From the NCBI RefSeq assembly GCF_036634175.1, contig NZ_JAZIFX010000001.1, positions 6,324,001 through 6,388,000 on the forward strand: a stretch of 64,000 nucleotides of DNA. The letters run 5' to 3'. Shown piece by piece: positions 1-8,300 of this stretch. The position numbers were made by a program, and so were the translations under genes. How positions within the stretch are numbered: the first letter of the stretch is position 1; each line of letters begins with the position of its first letter. The notes under the pieces were generated by a model. The model had not been told where the DNA came from. It did no database searches and was given only the letters and a program-made list of their open reading frames with translations. The DNA is from Streptomyces sp. P9-A2 (lineage in GTDB: Bacteria > Actinomycetota > Actinomycetes > Streptomycetales > Streptomycetaceae).

Positions 1-228
1 CGGCTGAGCTGCCTTGAACGGACAACGGCTCCTGTCCAAGGCTCGGATGATCGGAGCGCCCTGGGTCCAGCAGTGGCACGGCGAGTGCGACGAGGTGGCG
101 ACGTACCGGCCGAGGAGCTGGAGGCCGAGTACGAGAACCAGCCCCGCAAGCACCAGGTCGGTGCCGAGGACTTGAAGGCATGGCGCCCGGTGCGGAAGAC
201 CCGTGGCCGCAAGACCGTGGCGAAGTAG
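1..228 (+). pseudogene. Frameshifted 3' end of an unrecognised gene
   Basis: Two reading frames join to make one protein-like stretch. Frame 2 (from about base 8) reads ...KARMIGAPWVQQWHGECDEV. Near bases 104-112 the sense continues in frame 1 as EELEAEYENQPRKHQVGAED and ends RGRKTVAK with TAG at 226-228. Each half looks coding, with charged and aromatic residues and no internal stop, but neither frame covers both. The simplest reading is a one-base indel in GTACCGGCCGAGG. The 5' end is outside the window or closed by the TGA at 5-7. I do not recognise the family. A sequencing error cannot be excluded. Confidence 0.45.
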
Positions 229-297
229 TCCGCGTTGGACGGAGAGTAGCCGCGACGCGTCCGGTGGGGCAGTAACAGACGTTGCCCCACCGGAAGT

Positions 298-489
298 TCA
301 GACGCGCGAGTCGGTCGCCAGTGTCGTGAACGCCGACCAGGCATCCCGAGAGACAGCCAGGGACTGCCTCTGGGTGGCCTTCGAGTCTCGTACAAGAACG
401 GCCTCCGTGCATACAGCGACCTCTACGCAGTTGCCACCGCCACCGCCGCTGTAACTGCTCTTGAACCAAGCAAGTTCGGTGGTGCTCAT
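298..489 (-). CDS. DUF397 domain protein
   Basis: This 63-residue protein has the DUF397 hallmarks: W/F-K-S-S-Y-S at residues 9-14, NCVEVA at 20-25 and VRDSK at 33-37. DUF397 proteins are small actinobacterial partners of XRE regulators; several pairs behave like antitoxin or developmental-switch modules, but the biochemical role is not settled. The start ATG overlaps the stop of the upstream XRE gene by 4 bases, so the two are translationally coupled in the usual order (regulator first, DUF397 second). Two more DUF397 sequences occur in the window: an intact one at 56489-56698 and a truncated one at 60069-60227. Confidence 0.9.
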   Translation of the reverse strand: MSTTELAWFKSSYSGGGGGNCVEVAVCTEAVLVRDSKATQRQSLAVSRDAWSAFTTLATDSRV

Positions 490-1367
490 AGCGCTCCTCG
501 CATCTGCTCCAGCAGGCTCGCAGTGGCTTGATGACTCAGAGCCTGCGAGCGCATCTTGCCATAGCGCTGAAGCATGGCGCTTGCAGCTTTTGTGTCGGTG
601 ACGAGCATGCTGCAGTCATGCGCCTCTACATAACCCACCCACCGGTTCTCCCCCGTCTCAGCGAGGTAGAGAGGGCCCTCGAAACCGGAGTGATCCTCCT
701 GAGTCCGAGGCATGACTTGAATCTCCACGTTTCGGAGGCAGCCCGCATCCAGGAGGTTGCTGAGGAGTACGTACGTGACCTCGGAACCCGCCAGACGGCG
801 GTCCAGTAGCGCTTGTTCGACAACGAAGCTGAACGTACTGTTTGGCCGCTCGGTCAGGAGGCGCTGGCGTTCGAGTCGAGCCGTGACCTGCTGCTCGAAC
901 TGCTCCTCCGACAGGGGAGGAAGGCGCCGTTCGAAGAGGGCGCGAATGTACGGCTCGGGTTGAAGCAGCCCCGGAACCACCGCGCACTCGTACGCATACA
1001 GCGAGACCGCCTCCTCCTCGATCCCCGCCCACTGCCGGAACCAGGACGCCAGTCCCGCCTTCCGGGTCAGACTCCTCGCCGCTGCGCCCAGTACCCGCCC
1101 CGCGACCGCCCCCAGCACCTCCTCTGACCTGTCCAACAGGTCCCGTGGCGGGAACCGCTTGCCCTGTTCGATCTTGGCGATGTAGGCGGCCGAGTACCGC
1201 ACCAGCGGCGCGAACTGCTCCTGCGTCAGGCGGGCTTCTTCCCGCAAGGCCTTGAGGACCGCGCCGAAGGTCTTCAGACTGTCCGAGAGCTCCGGCTCGC
1301 AGCCACCGCCTCCGCCCCCGCCCTGCCCTGCGCCTCCGCCCGCCCCGCCGCCGTTGTCCGTCGCCAT
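486..1367 (-). CDS. XRE-family regulator with DUF5753 sensor domain
   Basis: The protein has 293 residues. A glycine-rich N-terminus (residues 6-22) is followed by a helix-turn-helix at about 34-85 (LTQEQFAPLVRYSAAYIAKI, recognition region) and a DUF5753 domain at about 105-290 with the typical VPGLLQPEPYIRAL motif. I chose the ATG at 1367 because GGAGAAGG lies 9-10 bases upstream; a longer frame reaching 1466 has no ribosome site and its extra residues look non-coding. It overlaps the following DUF397 gene by 4 bases. It is divergent from the RsbW-like ATPase at 1578, a common Streptomyces trio. Family knowledge points to a DNA-binding regulator; its target is unknown. Confidence 0.9.
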   Translation of the reverse strand: MATDNGGGAGGGAGQGGGGGGGCEPELSDSLKTFGAVLKALREEARLTQEQFAPLVRYSAAYIAKIEQGKRFPPRDLLDRSEEVLGAVAGRVLGAAARSLTRKAGLASWFRQWAGIEEEAVSLYAYECAVVPGLLQPEPYIRALFERRLPPLSEEQFEQQVTARLERQRLLTERPNSTFSFVVEQALLDRRLAGSEVTYVLLSNLLDAGCLRNVEIQVMPRTQEDHSGFEGPLYLAETGENRWVGYVEAHDCSMLVTDTKAASAMLQRYGKMRSQALSHQATASLLEQMRGAL

Positions 1368-1577
1368 CGCAGCCGCCTTCTCCTGTGCCGCCGGGCCGTA
1401 TCCGCCTGCCTGGCCCGAGCTCGTGTCGTACCGTGTGCCGTGCGCGCTGCGCCACGCGTGACACACCCATCGTCACGCACGGCGACCGACCCGGTCCAGC
1501 GAGTGAACCAGTACAGCGTGATCTGTATCGGCGCCGGACCTGCCGACGGTCCGTCACCTCCCAGCAGGGTGGCCGCC

Positions 1578-2039
1578 ATGTCAGCTCCACGCACCCAAAG
1601 CCCCACCCCGTCCTGTACGTTCACGCAGCGCTTCTCCGCCACCCGGCGCGGTGCGCGTCTCGCCCGGCTGCTCGCCGCGCACCAGCTCACCGAGTGGGGC
1701 CACCCGCACGGCAGCGAGGCGCACGACACGGCCGTCCTCGTCGTCGCCGAACTCGCTTCCAACGCCGTCCTGCACGGCCGCGTCCCGGGACGGGACTTCG
1801 GTCTTTCCCTGTCCGTGGACGACAGCCGGGGCATCGTCCGGATCGAGGTGACCGACACCCATCCCGCCCACCCCGCCCAGCCGGCGCGGCCGGCTCCCGG
1901 TCCGGACGAGGATGGGGGCCGCGGCCTGCTCCTGGTCGACGCGCTCGCCGCCGACTGGGGCGTCAGCGACCGCCTCGGCCCCGGCAAAACGGTCTGGGCC
2001 GAGTGCGCCCTGCCTCGGGTTGTACAGCCCGGGTGTTGA
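1578..2039 (+). CDS. RsbW-like GHKL ATPase (anti-sigma-factor kinase type)
   Basis: The 153-residue protein is a single HATPase_c_2 domain. The N box ELASNAVLHG (E58, N62), the VTD aspartate (D93), the glycine loop DGGRGL (residues 112-117) and the C-terminal GKTVWAE strand are all present. Such proteins are stand-alone Streptomyces kinases that phosphorylate STAS anti-anti-sigma factors or bind sigma factors; no partner STAS gene is nearby. The ATG at 1578 is preceded by CAGGGTGG. Longer in-frame starts exist but lack ribosome sites. It diverges from the XRE gene across about 210 bases. A decayed relative lies at 13655-13784. Confidence 0.85.
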   Translation: MSAPRTQSPTPSCTFTQRFSATRRGARLARLLAAHQLTEWGHPHGSEAHDTAVLVVAELASNAVLHGRVPGRDFGLSLSVDDSRGIVRIEVTDTHPAHPAQPARPAPGPDEDGGRGLLLVDALAADWGVSDRLGPGKTVWAECALPRVVQPGC

Positions 2040-2049
2040 CGGCTCCCCG

Positions 2050-2226
2050 GGCGATGACCCGGGCCGTGCAGGTTCTCCTTCGCCACGCCCAACAGGGCGC
2101 TGTCGACATCGATGTGGTGGCGGACACCAGCAGTACGCGGTCGCCGCGGGTGATCAGGTCACTGACGGCACGCTTCAGCACCGTCGTCCTGCCGGTGCCC
2201 GGCGGGCCACGGCGTGGTGCTCCATA
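2050..2226 (-). pseudogene. Remnant of a superfamily-1 (Upf1/IGHMBP2-like) helicase
   Basis: Reading leftward, the stretch encodes GPPGTGRTTVLKRAVSDLIT followed by RGDRVLLVSAT, a helicase Walker A region and following strand. It then continues only in another frame as IDVDSALLGVAKENLHGPG, which matches the expected (N)xxVDNALxGVA motif of DNA2/Upf1-type helicases. A one-base shift in the ACCACATCG stretch (about 2112-2118) separates the two. The Walker lysine is arginine. No other helicase motif is present on either side, so only about 60 of some 600 or more residues remain. It sits immediately upstream of the Wadjet operon, pointing the other way. Confidence 0.7.
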
Positions 2227-2315
2227 GGGAGGGGAAAAGGCGGTGAGCGGGCCGGTATGCGAAAACCGGGCATCCCGCACAAGTGAGGAGAGGGATCCGG
2301 GACAATGGATCGACG

Positions 2316-4049
2316 ATGACCTCCGAGACCTCCCGGACGCCCGAAGCCTCCCAGCGCTCCGGCCCCGTCCCCGCCGACTACGCCCCCTTCGCCCACCTCA
2401 CCGTCCCCAACGCTCCCCTCTACCGCCAGGTGATGCGCGCGTTCCTCACCGCCAAGGAGCGGTTCGCGGTGCATCTGCGGCCGGAGGACGTGTACGCCGC
2501 CCTGGACGCGGGGAGGCGGCCCGCCGACGTCGAGGCGGTGACGCAGGCGTTGGACAAGCTCGTGGAGTGGGGCAATCTGCGGGCCGATCCGGACCACGCG
2601 CGGGTGACGGCGGTCGAGGACTTCTACCGCAGGCGCTTCATCTACCAGCTCACCCGGGCCGGTGAGGCGGCCGAGGCCGCGCTGGGGACGTACGACGAGG
2701 CGCTGGGGCGGCGCGGGGAGCTCCAGGCGGTCGCGCTGCACGACATCGTCACGCAGTTGCGGGCGCTGCTGGTGATCGCCGCGGAGGACGAGCCCGACCC
2801 GGCCAAGGCGTACGTCGCCCTGTCCGTGCTGACGGCGCGGTTCACCGACCTCGCGGACAACGCCCGTGCCTTCATGGGCTCGCTGCAGCGGACGATCGAC
2901 CTGCACGACATCGAGGTCGAGGCGTTCCTCGCCTACAAGGACCGGCTGATCCAGTACCTGGAGCGGTTCATCCAGGACCTCATCACCCTCGGCGGGCGGA
3001 TCGCCCTGCTGATCGGGGAGCTGGAGGAGCAGGGGAGGGTGAAGCCGCTCCTGTCGCTCGCCGCCGCCCGTGAGGCCGCCGACGCCGCTCCCGAGGACGC
3101 CGAGCACGCGGAGGCCGTGGCGTACGAGAAGTGGGCCGCCCGGTGGTCGGGGCTCGCGCAGTGGTTCGTGTCGGGGGAGGGGCGGGATTCGCAGGCCAGG
3201 CTGCTGCGCGGGCGGGCGCTCGGGTCGATTCCGCAGCTCCTGGCGGTGGTACGGCAGCTGAACGAGCGGCGGGCCGGGCGGTCGGACCGCTCGGCCGACT
3301 TCCGTACGCTGGCGCGCTGGTTCGCCCAGGCGCCGGACGACGCGGCGCGGCACCGGCTGTGGCGGGTGGCGTTCGGGCTGCACTCCTCCCGGCACCTCAC
3401 CGTCGACGCCGACACCCTCGCCGAGCGGGCGGCCTCGCCGGAGCCGGCCTCGACGCCGTGGGGCGAGGCACGACCGCTGCGGATCAGCCCCCAGCTGCGC
3501 CGTACCGGCAGCTACGAACGACGCGGCAAACCGCGCAAGGTGGCGGACCGGAGCGAGGCGAAGCGCAGGCTCGCCGAGCTCGCCGCCCGGCAGACGGAGG
3601 AGACCCGGCGGGCACGGGACAGGCTCGTGACGGGCGGGCTGGTGCGGCTGTCCCGGCTCGACGCACTCGACCCGCTCGCCTTCCAGTTGTTCCTGCGGCT
3701 GCTCGGCGACGCGCTCGCCACCTGGCGGCCGGGCACGACCACCACCGCGGCCACCAGCGGGGACGGCTCCATGGAGATCCGGCTGACCGCCCTCGACGAT
3801 GGGGCAACAGCTGAAGTCCGCACAACTGATGGGGTGTTCAGCGGACCCGACCACCTGATCGACATCATCGACCTCACGGCGGGGGAAGACGGGAGCGGCG
3901 GACCCGGTACGTCCGAAGGGCACTTCCCTGCCCCGGTAGATCCGAGTCCGCCGACAGCCATGTCCACACACATGCCCCAGCCCGCCCCCGGACAGGGCGT
4001 CCTCCTCCAGTCCTCCGGGGCCGCCCAAAACCGTATGGAGAACCGATGA
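2316..4049 (+). CDS. jetA: Wadjet type II subunit JetA (TIGR02677/DUF2397)
   Basis: This is the first gene of a four-gene Wadjet operon. The 577-residue protein has the TIGR02677 opening (YAPFAHLTVPNAPLYRQVMR from about residue 25), winged-helix-like helices, a long helical middle and an RRGKPRKVADRSEAKRRLAE segment. JetA is the kleisin (MukF-like) subunit linking the SMC dimer to JetB and JetD. I chose ATG 2316 because the family-conserved block follows closely. A GTG at 2283 is in frame but has no ribosome site, and the purine-rich GAGGAGAGGG (2286-2295) lies between them. The stop overlaps jetB by 4 bases. The C-terminal 60 residues are acidic or low-complexity and probably disordered. Confidence 0.88.
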   Translation: MTSETSRTPEASQRSGPVPADYAPFAHLTVPNAPLYRQVMRAFLTAKERFAVHLRPEDVYAALDAGRRPADVEAVTQALDKLVEWGNLRADPDHARVTAVEDFYRRRFIYQLTRAGEAAEAALGTYDEALGRRGELQAVALHDIVTQLRALLVIAAEDEPDPAKAYVALSVLTARFTDLADNARAFMGSLQRTIDLHDIEVEAFLAYKDRLIQYLERFIQDLITLGGRIALLIGELEEQGRVKPLLSLAAAREAADAAPEDAEHAEAVAYEKWAARWSGLAQWFVSGEGRDSQARLLRGRALGSIPQLLAVVRQLNERRAGRSDRSADFRTLARWFAQAPDDAARHRLWRVAFGLHSSRHLTVDADTLAERAASPEPASTPWGEARPLRISPQLRRTGSYERRGKPRKVADRSEAKRRLAELAARQTEETRRARDRLVTGGLVRLSRLDALDPLAFQLFLRLLGDALATWRPGTTTTAATSGDGSMEIRLTALDDGATAEVRTTDGVFSGPDHLIDIIDLTAGEDGSGGPGTSEGHFPAPVDPSPPTAMSTHMPQPAPGQGVLLQSSGAAQNRMENR

Positions 4050-5320
4050 GCGGCCCCCTCGCCGAGATCCTGGACGGCCAGCGCCGGGCCGACCTGCAGA
4101 AGGCCGCGCGCGCCCTGCTGAAGGAGCCGCTGCTCACGGCCGACGGACCGCACTCCGACGAGTTCCGGCTGGTGCGCCGGCACACCGCCGAACTGCGGGA
4201 GTGGTTCGAGCGCAACGTCGGCTGGACGCTGCGCACGGACGCCGACGCCGCGCGGCTGCGCAAGACACCGGGCACCCTCACCGATCCCACGCACCCGGCG
4301 CGCGAGGCCGCCCGCAGCGCCCTGCCCTTCACCCGGCGTCGCTACGTCCTGCTCTGCCTGACACTGGCCGTGCTGGAGCGGGGTGAGTCGCAGGTGGCCC
4401 TCGGACGCCTCGCCGAACAGGTCGTCCTGGCCGCCGCCGATCCCGAACTCGTCGCCGCCGGTATCACGTTCACCCTGGAACGGCGCGAGGAGCGCCTCGA
4501 TCTCGCGGCCGTCGTGCGCCTGCTGCTGCGGCTCGGGGTGCTGCGCCGGGTGGCCGGCGACGAGGACGCCTACGTCAGCGGATCGGGCGACGTGCTGTAC
4601 GACGTGCGGCGACGGGTGCTGGCCGGAATGCCGGCGTCCCTGCGGGGCCCCTCCATGGTCGAGGCCGAGGACTTCGAGGAGCGCCTGGTGGAGATGACCG
4701 CGCAGACCGCCCTCGACAGCGACGAGCTCAGGTTCCGCGCGATCCGCTGGAAGCTGACCCGTGTCCTTCTCGACGACCCGGTGCTCTACTACGACGACCT
4801 CGCCGACGACGAACTGGCCTACCTCACCCGGCAGCGCGGCTTCATCACCGCACGCATCAACGAACTGACGGGACTGGTCGCGGAGGTCCGCGCCGAAGGC
4901 ATCGCCATGGTCGACCCCTTGGACGACCTCACGGACGTACGCATGCCGGAACAGGGCACCCACGGCCACATCACCCTGCTGCTGGCCGGTTACCTGGCGC
5001 GGGCGGGCAGGCCTGTCGAACCGGCGGAGCTGGCGTTCCGCATACGGGAACTGGCCGCGGAACACGGCGGATTCTGGTCCAAGTCGGCGAGGGAGCCGGG
5101 AGCGGAGCCCCAACTCGTCGAGCAGGCGCTGACGAAGCTGGTCGCGCTGGGACTCGCCGAGCGAACGGAACGGGGCGTCGTGCCCCGCCCGGCACTCGCG
5201 CGGTACGCGGTCGGCGAGCCCGTGATCAAGGAACGGGGGCCTGCCCGTCACCACCCCGCCCCGCCCCCGCACCCGACCATGACAGACGTCGTGCAGGACG
5301 AAGTGAAGGACGAAAGGTGA
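4046..5320 (+). CDS. jetB: Wadjet type II subunit JetB (TIGR02678/DUF2398)
   Basis: The 424-residue protein matches the TIGR02678 family in length and in its conserved core, for example FTRRRYVLLCLTLAVLERGE (about residues 93-112) and LLDDPVLYYDDLADDELAYL (about 236-255). JetB is the MukE-like KITE subunit: tandem winged helices that bind the kleisin JetA and the SMC protein JetC near DNA. It overlaps jetA by ATGA and jetC by GTGA, so all subunits are made from one coupled transcript. About 35 C-terminal residues are proline-rich (PAPPPHPTM) and may be a flexible tail. No broken motif is seen. Confidence 0.88.
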   Translation: MSGPLAEILDGQRRADLQKAARALLKEPLLTADGPHSDEFRLVRRHTAELREWFERNVGWTLRTDADAARLRKTPGTLTDPTHPAREAARSALPFTRRRYVLLCLTLAVLERGESQVALGRLAEQVVLAAADPELVAAGITFTLERREERLDLAAVVRLLLRLGVLRRVAGDEDAYVSGSGDVLYDVRRRVLAGMPASLRGPSMVEAEDFEERLVEMTAQTALDSDELRFRAIRWKLTRVLLDDPVLYYDDLADDELAYLTRQRGFITARINELTGLVAEVRAEGIAMVDPLDDLTDVRMPEQGTHGHITLLLAGYLARAGRPVEPAELAFRIRELAAEHGGFWSKSAREPGAEPQLVEQALTKLVALGLAERTERGVVPRPALARYAVGEPVIKERGPARHHPAPPPHPTMTDVVQDEVKDER

Positions 5321-8300
5321 ACCGCCTCGTGACCGCGCTCCCCAGTCCCGCCCCCGGCCGGTGGCGGCCCCTGCGCATCGGGCTCGTCGACCTGTTCCAC
5401 TACGAGGTCGAGGAGTTCTGGTTCCGCGACGGACGGCTGCTGCTGCGCGGCAACAACGGCACCGGCAAGTCGAAGGTGCTCGCCCTCACCCTGCCGTTCC
5501 TCCTGGACGGTGACCTCTCCGCCCGCCGTGTCGAGCCCGACGGCGACCCGGGCAAGCGGATGGAGTGGAACCTGCTCCTGGGCGGCGCGCACCCGAACCC
5601 GGAACGCCTCGGCTACACCTGGATCGAGTTCGGACGGCTCGACGACACCACGGGCGAGGCGCATTTCCGCACGTTGCTGTGCGGGCTGAAGGCGGTCGCC
5701 GGCCGAGGTATCGCCCGCCACTGGTTCGCGGTGACGGACCAGCGCGTCGGCGCCGGCCTGGACCTGCTGGACGCGACCCGGACGGCGCTGTCCCGGGACC
5801 GGCTCGCGGAGGCCGTCGGCAGCCGAGGCATGGTGTACGACACGGCGAAGGCGTACCGCAGAGCCGTCGACGAAGCCCTCTTCGGGCTCGGAGAGCGGCG
5901 CTACGGCGCCCTCGTCGACCTCCTGATCCAGCTGCGCCAGCCCCAGCTGTCCAAGCGCCCGAGCGAGGCAGCCCTGTCCCGGGCGCTGACCGAGGCGCTG
6001 CCACCGATGGACCAGGCGGTCGTCGCCGACGCGGCGGAGGCGTTCCGGTCGCTGGACGAGGAGAAGGAGGAGCTGCGGGCGGCCCGCGAGGCCGAGCAGG
6101 CATCCTCGGCGTTCCTGGCCCACTACCGGCGCTACGCCCGTCTCGCCTCCCGGCGCCGTGCCCGCCTGCCCCGCCGTGAACACGCACGGTACGAGAACCT
6201 CCAGCGGGAACTCCTCAAGGCGCAGACGGACCGGGACCGGGCCGCGGCGGACCGCGAGGAGGCCCGTGCGAGGAGCGCCGCACTCGGCGAACGGGCCGCG
6301 CGGCTGGCCGCCCAGGACGCCGCGCTGCGGTCCGGGCCCGAGATGCGCGACGCCCGCGCGCTCGACCGGGCGGCGGCCGACGCCTCCCGCACGGCCGGAG
6401 AGCTGACGCGGGCCGAGGGGGACCGGCGGACGGCGGCCGAGGCGCACACCCGGGCCCTGGGCCGGCTCGCCACCGCGGGCAACCGGCTCACGGCCGCCCA
6501 GGAGACCCTCGACGACATCCAGGACCGGGTGGCGCAGAGCGCCGCCGCGGCCCGGCTCGATGTCCCCAGGACGCAGGGGGACCCCGAACCGGTCCTGCGC
6601 CGCGAGGCGGACGAGACGACGGCGGGCAGGCGGCGCGCCGTCGAGCACGTGGCGGAACTCGCCACCCGGGCCGAGCGGGCAGAGGAGCGGCGCGGGGCCG
6701 TCCGGCTGCGCGCCGACGAGGCCGACGAGGAGGTCGTGCACAGCGGGGAGCGGCTGGCCGAGGCGGAGGAGAACGTCGCCGGGGCGGGGCGGGCGCTCGT
6801 CGCGGCCGTGCGGGAGCACCTTTCCGGGTGCGTGGAGCTGCGGGTGCCCGGACCGGCGGGGGTCCTGGACGCCGTACAGGACTGGGTGAGCGGGCTGGAC
6901 GGCCCGCTGCCGGCCCGTACGGCGGCGGCCGGGGCGCATCGCACCGCCGCCTCCCGCCTGGCCGACCGGGCGGCCGGGCTGGCCCACCGCGAGGCGGCGA
7001 CGGCGGAGCGGCAGCGGCTGGCGTTGGAAGAACTGACCGCCCTTGAAATGGGCGGGGAACGCGGTCCGGCGGCTCCTCACACCCGCACGCCCGACGTACG
7101 GGACCGGGGCCTCGGCGCCCCTCTGTGGCGGCTCGTCGACTTCCGCCCGCACGTCACCGAGACCGAACGCGCGGGACTGGAAGCCGCGCTGGAAGCTTCG
7201 GGGCTCCTTGACGCCTGGGTACGGCCGGACGGCTCCGCCGTCGCGGCGGACGGCCACGACGTGCTGCTCGACCCGGTCGGACTGCTCGGCGGGGCAGGCC
7301 TCGACCGCGCGCTGTGCCCGGCGGTCGACCCGGCGGACGCGGGGGCCGCCGCCGTGGGGGAGGAGACGGTCGCGCGCCTGCTCGCCTCGATCGGGCTGAC
7401 CGCGGGGACCGGCGACGGTCCCGAGGGGACCTCCTGGGAGGCCGGCGGCCACGACACCTGGGTCTGCGCGGACGGGCGCTTCCGGGTCGGCGCGCTCACC
7501 GGAAGCTGGGCCAAGGGCAGCGCCCAGTACGTCGGAGAAGGAGCGCGGGAACGGGCACGCCGTACCCGGATCGGTGAACTGCGCACCGAAGTCGACGGGT
7601 TGGTGGCGGAACGGGAAAAACTGGCCGGGGAGGCCCGCGCCGTGGCCGAACGCCGCGCCGTGCTCGACGCCGAACTCGCCGCGTTGCCGGGCGACGACGA
7701 CCTGCGCCACGCGCACGCACGCGTCACCGCCGCGGCCGACGCGGCCCACCGGGCCCGCGCCCGGCAGGACGAACGGGCCGCGGAACTGGCCCTGGCGGCG
7801 GAACAGGCCGACCGCGCGGCGGCCGAACTCGCCGGGACCGCGGCAGACCTGCACCTTCCCGTCGACCGCACGGCACTGGGCGCCGTGCGCCAGGCGCTCG
7901 CCGACCACACCGCTCTCCTGGCGGCCCTGTGGCCCGCGCTGCGCGAACGCGCGGACGCCGAGCGTGCGGTGACCGGCGAGCAGGCGGAGACCCATCGGGC
8001 CGAAGCCCTCGTGTCCGAACTCGCGGAGCGTGCGACGCAGACGGCCCGGGTCGCCGCGGCGGCGGACGAACACCTCACGACCCTGCGCTCCACCGTCGGA
8101 GCGGCCGTCGCCGAACTCCAACGGCAACTGGAGGAGACGGCCGAGGCGGCCCGCGCCTGCGAGAGCGAACAGGGGAAGGCGCAGGAGGACTTCGCCGACG
8201 GAGACCGGCGGGCCAGCCGAGCCGAAGGGCGCATCGAGCGGCTCGCCGAGGACATCACCGAGGCGACCGCCGCGCGGGAGGAAGCCGTCGCGGCGCTCCA

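Noticed and set aside
5248..8127. A 959-codon open frame on the - strand opposite jetC
   Set aside because: It is a shadow of G/C-biased third positions in jetC. Its residues are Arg/Gly/Pro/Val-rich with no motif, while the + strand has Walker A, ABC signature and Walker B.
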